Shown here in pieces: positions 17,151 to 25,649 of a DNA stretch of 64,000 nt. Position 1 is the first letter of the stretch; each line of letters starts with the position of its first letter. The notes under the pieces were generated by a model. That model was not told the origin of the DNA, did not search any database, and saw only the letters and a program-made list of their open reading frames with translations. Made by a program: the position numbers and the translations under genes. The DNA is from Viridibacterium sp035456105 (lineage in GTDB: Bacteria; Pseudomonadota; Gammaproteobacteria; Burkholderiales; Rhodocyclaceae): assembly GCA_035456105.1 (NCBI GenBank), contig DATIDV010000047.1, positions 52,348 to 116,347 on the forward strand, written 5' to 3'.

Positions 17151-20100
17151 GCCTGCGCTCCTTCCCGCTTTTCTGTTTGCATCTCTCCACCGGCGCTCTG
17201 CCACAGTTGCACGAGGGTGTTGCCGAAAGCCCGCGCGAAGCCTTCTGCATCGGTGAGCGGTGATCGCTGCAAGCTGCCCCGCAAGGCTTGGCCGGTGCAG
17301 CGCAATTTGCTACGGTCGCTGGCTAGGCGAACTGCTGTTGCAACATAGTGATCACGGTCGACAGCGATGAGGGTGTCGTGCCTCAGCTTGCGCAGGATGC
17401 TGGCCGCCGTGCGAGTCCAGGGCGTGCCTGCGTCGAGCGCGACGCAAGCCCTGGCGGCCCAGGCGCTCAGCAGAAGTGCATGACTGCTATCACCGGCCAA
17501 CGGACTCAGCCCGAGATCGACGCACTGCCACGCTTCGCCGATAGTGCGTGCGGTGTCTGCCCGGACGAACACGATGCGCGATGGCGCGATCTCTTGCGCT
17601 TCGAACAGGCGCTGCACGCGTAGCAAACCGGCCTCCTCTGCATCCCCGGCGTTGATATGCAGACTGGCATCCGGCACAGCACGCAGAATCTCGGCCCAAG
17701 TCAGCCAGCTCTGGCGGTCAACGAGATTCAACGGCTGCATGCAGCCAAAGACGCACGGGGCGGCGTCATCCGATGGCAGACGTGCGGGCAGAGGCGGAAA
17801 ACTGAACGCGGTCGGGTGGCAGATGAGTGCGGACTCTTCGGTGAGTGCATCGATGATGTCCGGCGGTACGAGCGGGTCGAGCAAGGTGCGATCGACTGCA
17901 GGCAGCGCGAGCGGCTGTGGTGGCCAGGTCCAGTTCAGCTGCAACGGTGCGTGGCGATGGTTAAAAAATGCCAGTGTTGCGAGGCTGGCGTGGCCGTCGA
18001 GGTTGATGAGCACGTCGATGCTGCGCTTGCTGATGGTTCTCGAGATCGCCGTAGCATCTAGCTCTGCAGTCAATATCCATTCGTCGGCGAGCATGAATAG
18101 GTGCTGGGCTGCTTCTCCGCCTGGTTTGCCGGCGGCGAAAATGAAAGTCTCGAAAAGCGTCGGATCAAGGGCATCGAACAGGGGTTCCAGCCGTGCGGTG
18201 ATTTCGCCTTCAGCGAAGCGATCACTCACGAAGCCGAGCTTCAACCGCTGACGTGATCCGGTGGATTGACAGGCGCCCTTGTTGATTCCATGTCGCGAGG
18301 CAAAACGCTCTGCCTCGTTTCTGATCATATAAATGCTGCTGTCATCGCAGTAGGGTAGCAGAGCAATGGCGCGGGCGTGGCTGTCCGGGTAAGCGCTGGC
18401 GCGCAAGCAGGCCTTGCATTCGGCTTGAGGATCGGCCAGTTTCTCAGCTAGCTTGACGAGCCGCGACTGCACCGCCAAGTCAGCGGCGCCACGCGCGCTC
18501 AGCGAGTCGAGCAATTGCAGCGCGTCTTCTTGGCGAGCTTGTTGGACCAACACATCGGCAAGCAGTGCGAATGCACCAGAGAGATCGGGGCGGGCCTGAG
18601 TGGCCGCCGAGAGCCAGCGCTCTGCGAAATCGAGCGCGTTGTGCTCCATGCAGCGCTGGCCGATGGCTGCCATGGTGTTGGCTGGATCCTGCGAGCATTC
18701 GACGGCGCGCTCGAAGAATTTCTGTGCTTCGTCAGGCAGCGCCCTCCGCAAGGCGATAAGGCCCAGGTAGACCAGTACCTGCGGGTTGCTCTGGCGACCA
18801 CCGAGCAGGGCATGGAAAGCCTCGTAGGCCTCCTCGAGTTTGCCATTGTCATATAACGCAATGGCGCGCTCGATTCCTTGTTTCGCGTCTATGACAAGTT
18901 GTGCTTTGCGCAGGTCTTCGGCAACTCCATTTGCTGAAGCTGTGTCGGCGGGCAAGTCATAAGGCGAGCCCAGTGGACGTTCGTTGTTGCGCCGATGCAG
19001 TGCATGTCGCGCTACATCGATGCGTGACTTCTTGGCAATGTTGGAGCCCTTGGCCGCGTCGGTTATGGGGGTGAGGGCTTGTTCGGGCGTACCCGATGGC
19101 AGGTTCTTGGCGATAATCCTCTCCAGCAGGCTGAAGATGAGCAGCCCGTTTTCGGAATCGCTCTTCTGGAATAAGTCTTTACCGAACTGCAGGATGTCCG
19201 GCAGTACGTCGTGGGATAGTGTGGCCGCGTGTTCGAAAATGGTATGACCATCTTGGGGCATGTCGCCGAGGAAGGCTACTTTGCCCAACTCGACGAGAAT
19301 GCACGGATTGTCAGGCTCCGCCTGAAGACCGCGCATCAGGAGGTCATGGGCATCCGTCAGGTGTTGATGCGCAATGAACTCGCGTGCCCGGAGGATGAGT
19401 TCAGTTGTATCGGCGGTCTGAACGAGCACTTTGTCTGCGCTGTTGTCAGATTCAAAGATGTACATTCCTCCGGCCTCAACGCCACCTACTCGATAGCCGG
19501 ATCCTCGGGCCAACTGAGCGAACACGCGTTCGAGGGCGTGTGCAAGTGTTCCGTCCTTTTGGCCATGCTCTTCATCAAAACACAGCAAATCACTGCTAAG
19601 CGTAGTCAGCCGCGAGAGCGCATTGGGCGCAAACCAGAACATGGTGCCAGTGAAGAATCCCAGACTTGGCTCGTCACCGTCGCCTTGCACTTGTGCCGCA
19701 ATCAGCACGTGCCGAGTCATCTCCTTGTTTGAATGCCAGGCTTGTGGGTCTGTGAGGAAATATTCCGTTGGTCCCGCTACACCACAATCATGCTCTCGCA
19801 ATAGCGTCAAATAACGCCGGACGGTCAGCGAGTTGCCGCATAGCTGCGCATATAGCTTGCGGCGCCAGACATCACCCGCGTCAACTTGCGGGGTTTTCTT
19901 TGAATGAAGCTTCAGTACCGCCTCGTAGCGATTCAATCGTCTGGTGCGATACAGCGTGACAAACGGGCCGACGTCCCGCCCCCGATTCTTTGTCAGCACC
20001 GCGGTCGTGGGTATTCCGCGGCGAGCTGTCGCATTGAGAATGTGAGGTATGTCAGCCTCAAACGGTGTCGTGACGAACACATCAAAGGGTTCAGGGATGT

Positions 20101-21052
20101 TCGTCAGATGATTGAGGATCTCGTCGAGCAAATCCAGATAGAACAGGTGCACGACCACGGCGATACGCGCGATCGAGTGCGGGGGGCGCTTAGCTTCGAT
20201 TACATTCTGGATGATTCCTTGTGGATCATCAGATGACGGTGGTTTCGTGGGACCTGAAAGCGCGTCGCATACGATAGATCTGCCATCCCGACCGGAAGGC
20301 TCTCCCCGGCAGCGGGCAATTTCATGGGCATCGTCTGCTTGGCAGATTGCCAGATTCCGCTTGAGCCTGCCTATTTCGGTTTCAAGGGCAACGAGTTGCG
20401 CGTTATCCGGATTGATCGCTGACTGCACCCAAGGAATCTCTTTGCCGTGCGCAAAGGCGCAGAAAGCAGCCGGTTCGTCATTGAGTATCCTGCGAGAGTG
20501 TTGGACGCTATGCCGCTCGTCCTTTGCGAATACGGCGACAAAATCGTTCCACATGCCTTCTTCCGCAACCGGGCCAAGCTTTGGAGCGATAAACGATTCC
20601 AGTAACACTGGTTGTTCGCCATTTCGCCGCGCCCAATTGATCAGCGCATGTCCTGCATCGGGGTAGAAGCGCCAACTGTCGACGGGATAGCGATGCACCA
20701 TGCCGTTGCTCGGGGCACTCAAGTAGAGCAAGCCAGTGGGTTTGAGAATCCTCAGGCATTCGACGAACAGCAACCAGAAGAATTCCGAGTGTTCAAATAC
20801 CGAACTGCAGACGACGGCATCTGCGGTGGCTGTTTCGAACGGTAGGGAATAGGGGTCTGACATGACCACATCGACCCCCGCGCCGACAGAAAAGTCGACG
20901 CCGATATAGCGAGCGCCAACGGGTGAAAACTGGCGCAGCGATCCATTGACGTCTTGCGAGCCGACATCCACGACCAAGAGCTGTTGTGGATCGCATTCGA
21001 GAAGGTAGGTGTCAAAAAACGCTTTGCCGTATTTCAAGGCTGATGGATGCAT
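17147..21052 (-). CDS. methyltransferase / RgpF-like / TPR / degenerate OGT fusion
   Basis: A 1301-residue multidomain protein, first in the module. Residues 1-180 form a class I SAM methyltransferase (VVDVGSQDVNGSL motif I, then VFEHSEFFWLLFVECLRILK). Residues 210-290 are a linker with a helical stretch. Residues about 292-530 match the rhamnan-synthesis RgpF family (VVVHLFYLDLLDEIL, KNRGRDVGPF, LKLHSKKT, GFFTGTMFWF). TPR-like helices fill about 550-900. Residues about 935-1285 resemble the OGT catalytic region, but the lysine position reads QPLNLVDR and the GGTTG loop is missing, so this domain is probably inactive. Hand-counted lines show the N-terminal half near 50-55% G+C and the C-terminal half 62-78%, a sign of mosaic origin. 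Confidence 0.82.
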   Translation of the reverse strand: MHPSALKYGKAFFDTYLLECDPQQLLVVDVGSQDVNGSLRQFSPVGARYIGVDFSVGAGVDVVMSDPYSLPFETATADAVVCSSVFEHSEFFWLLFVECLRILKPTGLLYLSAPSNGMVHRYPVDSWRFYPDAGHALINWARRNGEQPVLLESFIAPKLGPVAEEGMWNDFVAVFAKDERHSVQHSRRILNDEPAAFCAFAHGKEIPWVQSAINPDNAQLVALETEIGRLKRNLAICQADDAHEIARCRGEPSGRDGRSIVCDALSGPTKPPSSDDPQGIIQNVIEAKRPPHSIARIAVVVHLFYLDLLDEILNHLTNIPEPFDVFVTTPFEADIPHILNATARRGIPTTAVLTKNRGRDVGPFVTLYRTRRLNRYEAVLKLHSKKTPQVDAGDVWRRKLYAQLCGNSLTVRRYLTLLREHDCGVAGPTEYFLTDPQAWHSNKEMTRHVLIAAQVQGDGDEPSLGFFTGTMFWFAPNALSRLTTLSSDLLCFDEEHGQKDGTLAHALERVFAQLARGSGYRVGGVEAGGMYIFESDNSADKVLVQTADTTELILRAREFIAHQHLTDAHDLLMRGLQAEPDNPCILVELGKVAFLGDMPQDGHTIFEHAATLSHDVLPDILQFGKDLFQKSDSENGLLIFSLLERIIAKNLPSGTPEQALTPITDAAKGSNIAKKSRIDVARHALHRRNNERPLGSPYDLPADTASANGVAEDLRKAQLVIDAKQGIERAIALYDNGKLEEAYEAFHALLGGRQSNPQVLVYLGLIALRRALPDEAQKFFERAVECSQDPANTMAAIGQRCMEHNALDFAERWLSAATQARPDLSGAFALLADVLVQQARQEDALQLLDSLSARGAADLAVQSRLVKLAEKLADPQAECKACLRASAYPDSHARAIALLPYCDDSSIYMIRNEAERFASRHGINKGACQSTGSRQRLKLGFVSDRFAEGEITARLEPLFDALDPTLFETFIFAAGKPGGEAAQHLFMLADEWILTAELDATAISRTISKRSIDVLINLDGHASLATLAFFNHRHAPLQLNWTWPPQPLALPAVDRTLLDPLVPPDIIDALTEESALICHPTAFSFPPLPARLPSDDAAPCVFGCMQPLNLVDRQSWLTWAEILRAVPDASLHINAGDAEEAGLLRVQRLFEAQEIAPSRIVFVRADTARTIGEAWQCVDLGLSPLAGDSSHALLLSAWAARACVALDAGTPWTRTAASILRKLRHDTLIAVDRDHYVATAVRLASDRSKLRCTGQALRGSLQRSPLTDAEGFARAFGNTLVQLWQSAGGEMQTEKREGAQA

Positions 21053-21592
21053 GAATTGGCTCTTTTGAATTCCGAGGGGTGGAGTGCGAGGTGGTCGGTC
21101 GCAGGCCGAGCTTGACTGCGACTACATGGTGCAACCCATCGACCAAGATCTGATTGCCTCGTACGTCATGAGTCTTCGGCAGTTCGATGATTCAGCGATC
21201 ATCCAGGGCTATGTGACGAACTCTCCCGAGGCTCGGCGTTTGCAGGGGGCAGCACCGGCTATCGGGGAGAATGCTAACGCGTGGCCAATACCCCGCATGG
21301 TGGGAGATGGAGCGATGTTTCCGAGCAATTCTCCGTTACATGCCGGTTTGCTCGACTGGCGCTTAGCTACCATAGCTCCCGGCCTTGAGCAGGATGTTGT
21401 GGCAATACCGGGTGCCGGCATCGGGCGCGAACAGCGGCGTATTGCCAGAGTCAATCTTCGGGCGATCGTTCTGGCCTTTTTTCCAGATTTAGGAGATGGC
21501 GATCAGGCTCTTGGTGGTCGGGACGCGAAACGCAGCCATTCTCGGATAGAGCTTCGGCATCAGAGTGCTGCCAGGCGTTCCCAAGGAGGCCG
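21053..21592. other. 540-base stretch without a confident gene
   Basis: This gap lies between the fusion gene and mltB, both on the minus strand. A plus-strand frame (21084-21602, 172 residues; a shorter version from ATG 21126) is open, but its codon use is not GC3-biased and I see no family. On the minus strand one frame holds two short runs separated by an in-frame TAA. It may contain the promoter of the fusion gene and decayed coding sequence; I claim no gene. Confidence 0.4.
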
Positions 21593-22702
21593 TCAGCGGT
21601 GACGCGCTGGCGGGTTCTGACCCGTAGCTGGTTGGCCGAAGGCCTCCGCCAGATCATTTACCGCCATCGCGTAGAAACTCGAGCGGTTGTAGCGCGTGAT
21701 CACATAGAAATTCTGCAGACCAAGCCAGTATTCGGTGGGTTCGCCCGGCGTGATGAGGTCTATGAGGGCGGCTGTTTCCGTGTCCGTCTGCTTGCCTGCC
21801 GAACTCACGCCGGCCTGGCTCAGCGCGGCGGGCGTGAGGCTGGGCAGTATGCCGGGCGCGAGCAGGCTTGGCAGGTCGGCGTCGGGCTTTGCGTATGCGC
21901 GTAAAACGATGCGGCCACCGCGTTGCCAGCCGTTTTGCGAGAGGTAGCTGGCGACGCTGCCGATGGCGTCGGTCGGGCTGTTGCGCAGGTCGATGACGCC
22001 GTCGTGATCGAAGTCGACGGCGAAGGCGCGCACGCTGCTTGGCAGGAATTGCGGCAGACCAAGGGCTCCGGCGTAGGAGCCCTTGAAGTCGAGGGCGTTC
22101 ACGCCGCGCTCATGCGCGAGGAGGAACAGTGATTCGAGTTCGCGGCGGAACAATTCGGCGCGCGGCGGGTAGTCAAAGGCCAGCGTGGCCAGTGCGGCCA
22201 CAGTGTTGAAGTTTCCGGTGTTGCGCCCGTAGACGGTCTCGACACCGATGATGGCGACGATGATTTCTTTCGGCACGCCGAATTGTTCTTCAGCGGCTTT
22301 CAGCGCTGCCATGTTCTCGGCCATGAAGCGCTGACCGCCGGAGATGCGGATGTGGTCGAGGAAGCGGCTGCGATAGCGTTTCCAGGAGCGTACGCCGGGA
22401 TTGCTGGGGGGCTTGATGAGGTCGATGACCTGCGGGATCGGTTCGACCGTGCCGAGTGCGAGTTCCAGTTCGCTGATCGGCAGGTTGAGGCGTGTGGTCA
22501 TCTCTGTGATGAAGTTGCGGACGTCGGCACGGTCAAGAAAGCCGCTCTTGCCGGGTGTTGTGGCGGAGGGCGTCACTGCGGGCGCTGCCGATTGATCTGC
22601 TGCCGTGAGACTGGTTTGTGCCGTGGCAATGGTGGTACCGAAGCAGAAGCTCAGTGCCAGCAGGGTGGTGGCGATAGACTTTGGGGTGAAGGTGCTTGTC
22701 AT
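21593..22702 (-). CDS. mltB: lytic murein transglycosylase B
   Basis: Cleaves the MurNAc-GlcNAc bond of peptidoglycan, forming anhydro-muropeptides in the periplasm. 369 residues with an N-terminal signal sequence (hydrophobic ATTLLALSFCFGTTIATA) and no lipobox cysteine, so probably soluble rather than a lipoprotein. The catalytic glutamate is E155 in IIGVETVYGRNTG, and the family blocks GALGLPQFLPSSVRAFAVDFD and PTDAIGSVASYLSQNGW are clear. Its ATG overlaps the TGA of the transglutaminase-like gene (ATGA), placing it last in the moxR operon. Confidence 0.93.
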   Translation of the reverse strand: MTSTFTPKSIATTLLALSFCFGTTIATAQTSLTAADQSAAPAVTPSATTPGKSGFLDRADVRNFITEMTTRLNLPISELELALGTVEPIPQVIDLIKPPSNPGVRSWKRYRSRFLDHIRISGGQRFMAENMAALKAAEEQFGVPKEIIVAIIGVETVYGRNTGNFNTVAALATLAFDYPPRAELFRRELESLFLLAHERGVNALDFKGSYAGALGLPQFLPSSVRAFAVDFDHDGVIDLRNSPTDAIGSVASYLSQNGWQRGGRIVLRAYAKPDADLPSLLAPGILPSLTPAALSQAGVSSAGKQTDTETAALIDLITPGEPTEYWLGLQNFYVITRYNRSSFYAMAVNDLAEAFGQPATGQNPPARHR

Positions 22703-24666
22703 GAGCGGAGTCGTGTGAAAAGTTCGTTGAGCTGTGCGGATTGTCGGGCGATGACTGGCGCGGTAACAGGCGTTCTGCCGAATCTATGTGTGGCATAGAA
22801 CTCGGCGATACTGTCAAACAGTTCGCTGTATTGCGGCTTGGCGATGCCTAGCCTTCTTGCGTAGTCGGTCGGGCTTTCCCAAGGCTCGCGTGGCAGGCCC
22901 ATGCGCGCCATTCGGCGGCAGAAGCGCTGCCAGTTGCGATCCAGTGCGTCAGGCTTTACCCGCTTCGGGAAGTGCCGCCAGACCAACCACAACAACCAGA
23001 GCCCGGCGCTGCTGGCCATCAGCGACGCCAGAAGTTTCCAGTCCGGATTCGCGATTCCCAGGCTCTGCATCAGCTCCATCTGGCGCTGCGCATTGTAGCC
23101 GAGCACCCACTGGTTCCATGTGTTGCCGAGTGCCTCCCAGCGATAGCGCAGGGTGCGTAGCCATGCGACGTTGTTGCGCACGCTCATCGGGAGTACGTCG
23201 GACTCAGGCAGTGAGCCCGCCACACCATCGGCGATGCGGGTCGGAAAGCTTGCGGCGGTAGGGTCGACGCGAACCCAGCCGCGATCTGCGATCCAGACCT
23301 CGGCCCAGGCGTGGGCATCGGATTGACGAATGACCAGCGTGCTGTCGACCGGGTTGTATTCACCCCCCTGATAGCCTGTCACCACCCGTGCCGGTACGCC
23401 TGTCGCGCGCATCAGTACGACAAACGCCGCAGCGAAGTGTTCGCAGAAACCGCTACGTGTGGTGAACAGAAAGTCGTCGATGCTGTCGCGGCCCAGCGAA
23501 GGTGGCGAGAGCGTGTATTGCAGACGGCTCTTCTGCATGAAGCTGATGGCGGCTTTCACGCGATCGGCTGCATCCGGTACTGATGCTGAAATCTGTTTGC
23601 CTTCCGCAACAGTGCGTGGATTGAAACTGGCGGGGAGCTCGGTCGCCGCCTGCAAGCGCCATTGCAATTCGTCCATGCCGAGCATCAGGTCCGGGCTCGA
23701 TTGCAGGGTGTAGCGCATGCGCTTGCGCACGGGTTGCGTTGTGGCGAGAGCCATGTCTGCCGTGAAACGCCCGCTCTCGCTCGCTGTCGGGAAGTCCAGC
23801 GCAAGTAGCCAGCGCTGGTCGTGCGCCTCCATGGTCATGGTGTATTGCCATGCGCGGCCCGCAGGCTGCGGGAAGGGGCGTGCAGCAGGAAAGCTGCTGA
23901 TTTGTTTCCAGTCTGTGCCGTCAAAGCGCGTCAGTACCGGGCCACGCCAGTAGCGATCCGCTGGCCGTGGAATCTCGCCTTGGAAGCTGGCGCGAAATGC
24001 AATCTCGCCCGAGGGGATGAGGTTGCTGATGCTGCCCATCGTCATGTGATCCGACAGACCTGTCTTGCCGCTGTCCGCGTCGATAGGCAAGCCCCACAAG
24101 GGGCCATCAACACGCGGGAAGAGGACGAACATTGCCAGCATGAGCGGTACGCCTTGTGCCAGCAGTCGCAATGCCTGCTTGACGGAGTCCGCAATCGGCA
24201 GGGCTGCGCGTTGCAGACGCCCGGCCGATGCCAGGCTGCCAATCATTGCGAGCGCAGCGGCGAAGCCGATCATTGCCGATTGTTCGTGCAGGAACATGCC
24301 GACGATGAGAAAGAAGTTCAGCAGCAGGGCAGCACGCACATCGCGTGTATTGCGTGTCTCCAGCAGTTTGAGCGGCAGCAGCAGACAAAGCAGCGAAAGG
24401 CCCGGCAGGCGGCCGACAGGATTGCCGTAGGCCAGAATGATGCATGCGAGGCCAACAGAGGCCAGTGGCACCAGCAACCAGCTGGGTGGAGCAGTGCGAT
24501 CCTGCCAGGCCAGTACGCTGCGCCAAGCGACCAACAAGCCCGCCAGTGCGCTGACGTACCAGGGCTGGAACAGCATGTAAGGCCATAGCGTTATGGCCGC
24601 CTGTACGCACAACTGCAGGGCCAGTGTGCGTGGAATGCGTGGTGCGGGAGTGGCGAGCGTGTTCAT
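22699..24666 (-). CDS. TgpA-like membrane transglutaminase-type protein
   Basis: A 655-residue inner-membrane protein: several membrane segments in the first 185 residues, a periplasmic transglutaminase-like domain, and another membrane segment near 565. The Cys-His-Asp triad is visible as C408 (TRSGFCEHFAAAF), H452 (DAHAWAEVW) and D468 (RVDPTAASF). This is the DUF3488/TgpA family; the Pseudomonas member is essential, but the substrate is unclear. It overlaps mltB and the DUF58 gene by four bases each. The pairing with a muramidase hints at a cell-wall role (inference). Confidence 0.9.
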   Translation of the reverse strand: MNTLATPAPRIPRTLALQLCVQAAITLWPYMLFQPWYVSALAGLLVAWRSVLAWQDRTAPPSWLLVPLASVGLACIILAYGNPVGRLPGLSLLCLLLPLKLLETRNTRDVRAALLLNFFLIVGMFLHEQSAMIGFAAALAMIGSLASAGRLQRAALPIADSVKQALRLLAQGVPLMLAMFVLFPRVDGPLWGLPIDADSGKTGLSDHMTMGSISNLIPSGEIAFRASFQGEIPRPADRYWRGPVLTRFDGTDWKQISSFPAARPFPQPAGRAWQYTMTMEAHDQRWLLALDFPTASESGRFTADMALATTQPVRKRMRYTLQSSPDLMLGMDELQWRLQAATELPASFNPRTVAEGKQISASVPDAADRVKAAISFMQKSRLQYTLSPPSLGRDSIDDFLFTTRSGFCEHFAAAFVVLMRATGVPARVVTGYQGGEYNPVDSTLVIRQSDAHAWAEVWIADRGWVRVDPTAASFPTRIADGVAGSLPESDVLPMSVRNNVAWLRTLRYRWEALGNTWNQWVLGYNAQRQMELMQSLGIANPDWKLLASLMASSAGLWLLWLVWRHFPKRVKPDALDRNWQRFCRRMARMGLPREPWESPTDYARRLGIAKPQYSELFDSIAEFYATHRFGRTPVTAPVIARQSAQLNELFTRLRS

Positions 24667-25649
24667 GCCTCGCCACCGAAGAGAGCAAGGTGTTCGAGGC
24701 AGGCGATGTAGTGCGCGTCGCCGTGGTCAGGGCCGAGACGCGCGCCAGGCATGTCGAGCGTGACGCGCGCGTTGGCGGCACGTGATTGCAGCAGCCACTG
24801 TGTGAGTTGTGACAGACGGGCTTCCGTATCCAGCGCGGCGGGCAGATGCGACCAGCTCAGCAACCAGTCTTCACTGTCGAGGGCGTCGAATTGTTTGACC
24901 AGAAGCGAGCCATCACGTGCAGCACGACGCCAGGCAATGCGGCTTGGCGAATCGGAGCTGCGGTAGTCGCGCAGGCCAGCGAACTCTTCCTCGGCGAACA
25001 GGCGGGAGCGTTGCGAACCACGCGCATCGTTGCTGCTGGCGTTCAGCATGGGCAGATCGCCGAGCGCTTGCGGATACACCAGCAAGGATACGTCGGGTTC
25101 GATATAGCTCCAGGCACGCACCCAGCCCAGCGGGAAGACCGTTTCGATGGTCAGTCGCCCGGGGCGCAGGCAGCCGCGTCGCAGCGCGGGGATTTCAAGT
25201 TGTCCGTAGCGCGAACCGCTGTCCGCCGTGTCGACCATAAGAAGCTGCGTGCCGTCATCCGCGCGGATCTGGATGGCATGGCGCGCATGCTTGTTGGCGC
25301 TGCCGAGCATCACGCGGAAAGCCGCCGCCGCGCCGGCGAAGCATTCGCCACCTGCCTGGAAGCTCAAAGACAGCCCTACGAGATTGCGCCAAGTGGCGAG
25401 GATGTGCGCCACGCCCGTACCCGCAATCAGGAAGGTGAAGGCATAGCCCAATGACAGGTTGTAGTTGATGGCCGCCAGCAGCATGACGGCCAGCACCAGC
25501 GCGACGCCTAGCCCGGCCGTGGTGGGCAGCACATAGACGCAGCGCTGCGGGAGCACGATGGGTTGCGCCTCCGGTCCTGGCACGCGCTGCATCCAGCGGC
25601 GCGAACGCTGGCGCAGGCTGGCGATGAGCTTGCTGAGCGCCTGCCTCAC
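24663..25649 (-). CDS. DUF58-domain membrane protein
   Basis: A 328-residue protein with two adjacent membrane segments (about 35-80) and a C-terminal DUF58 domain whose hallmark is FAGLRDYRSSDSPSRIAWR. The start codon is GTG (25649), overlapping the moxR stop as GTGA. DUF58 proteins resemble a von Willebrand A fold and normally work with a MoxR ATPase. As the middle gene of moxR-DUF58-tgpA, it probably links the cytoplasmic ATPase to the membrane or periplasmic partner. Confidence 0.9.
   Translation of the reverse strand: MRQALSKLIASLRQRSRRWMQRVPGPEAQPIVLPQRCVYVLPTTAGLGVALVLAVMLLAAINYNLSLGYAFTFLIAGTGVAHILATWRNLVGLSLSFQAGGECFAGAAAAFRVMLGSANKHARHAIQIRADDGTQLLMVDTADSGSRYGQLEIPALRRGCLRPGRLTIETVFPLGWVRAWSYIEPDVSLLVYPQALGDLPMLNASSNDARGSQRSRLFAEEEFAGLRDYRSSDSPSRIAWRRAARDGSLLVKQFDALDSEDWLLSWSHLPAALDTEARLSQLTQWLLQSRAANARVTLDMPGARLGPDHGDAHYIACLEHLALFGGEA

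Noticed and set aside
21084..21602. A 172-residue plus-strand open frame between the fusion gene and mltB
   Set aside because: No family, weak codon bias and no ribosome binding site; left as an undecided stretch rather than a gene.
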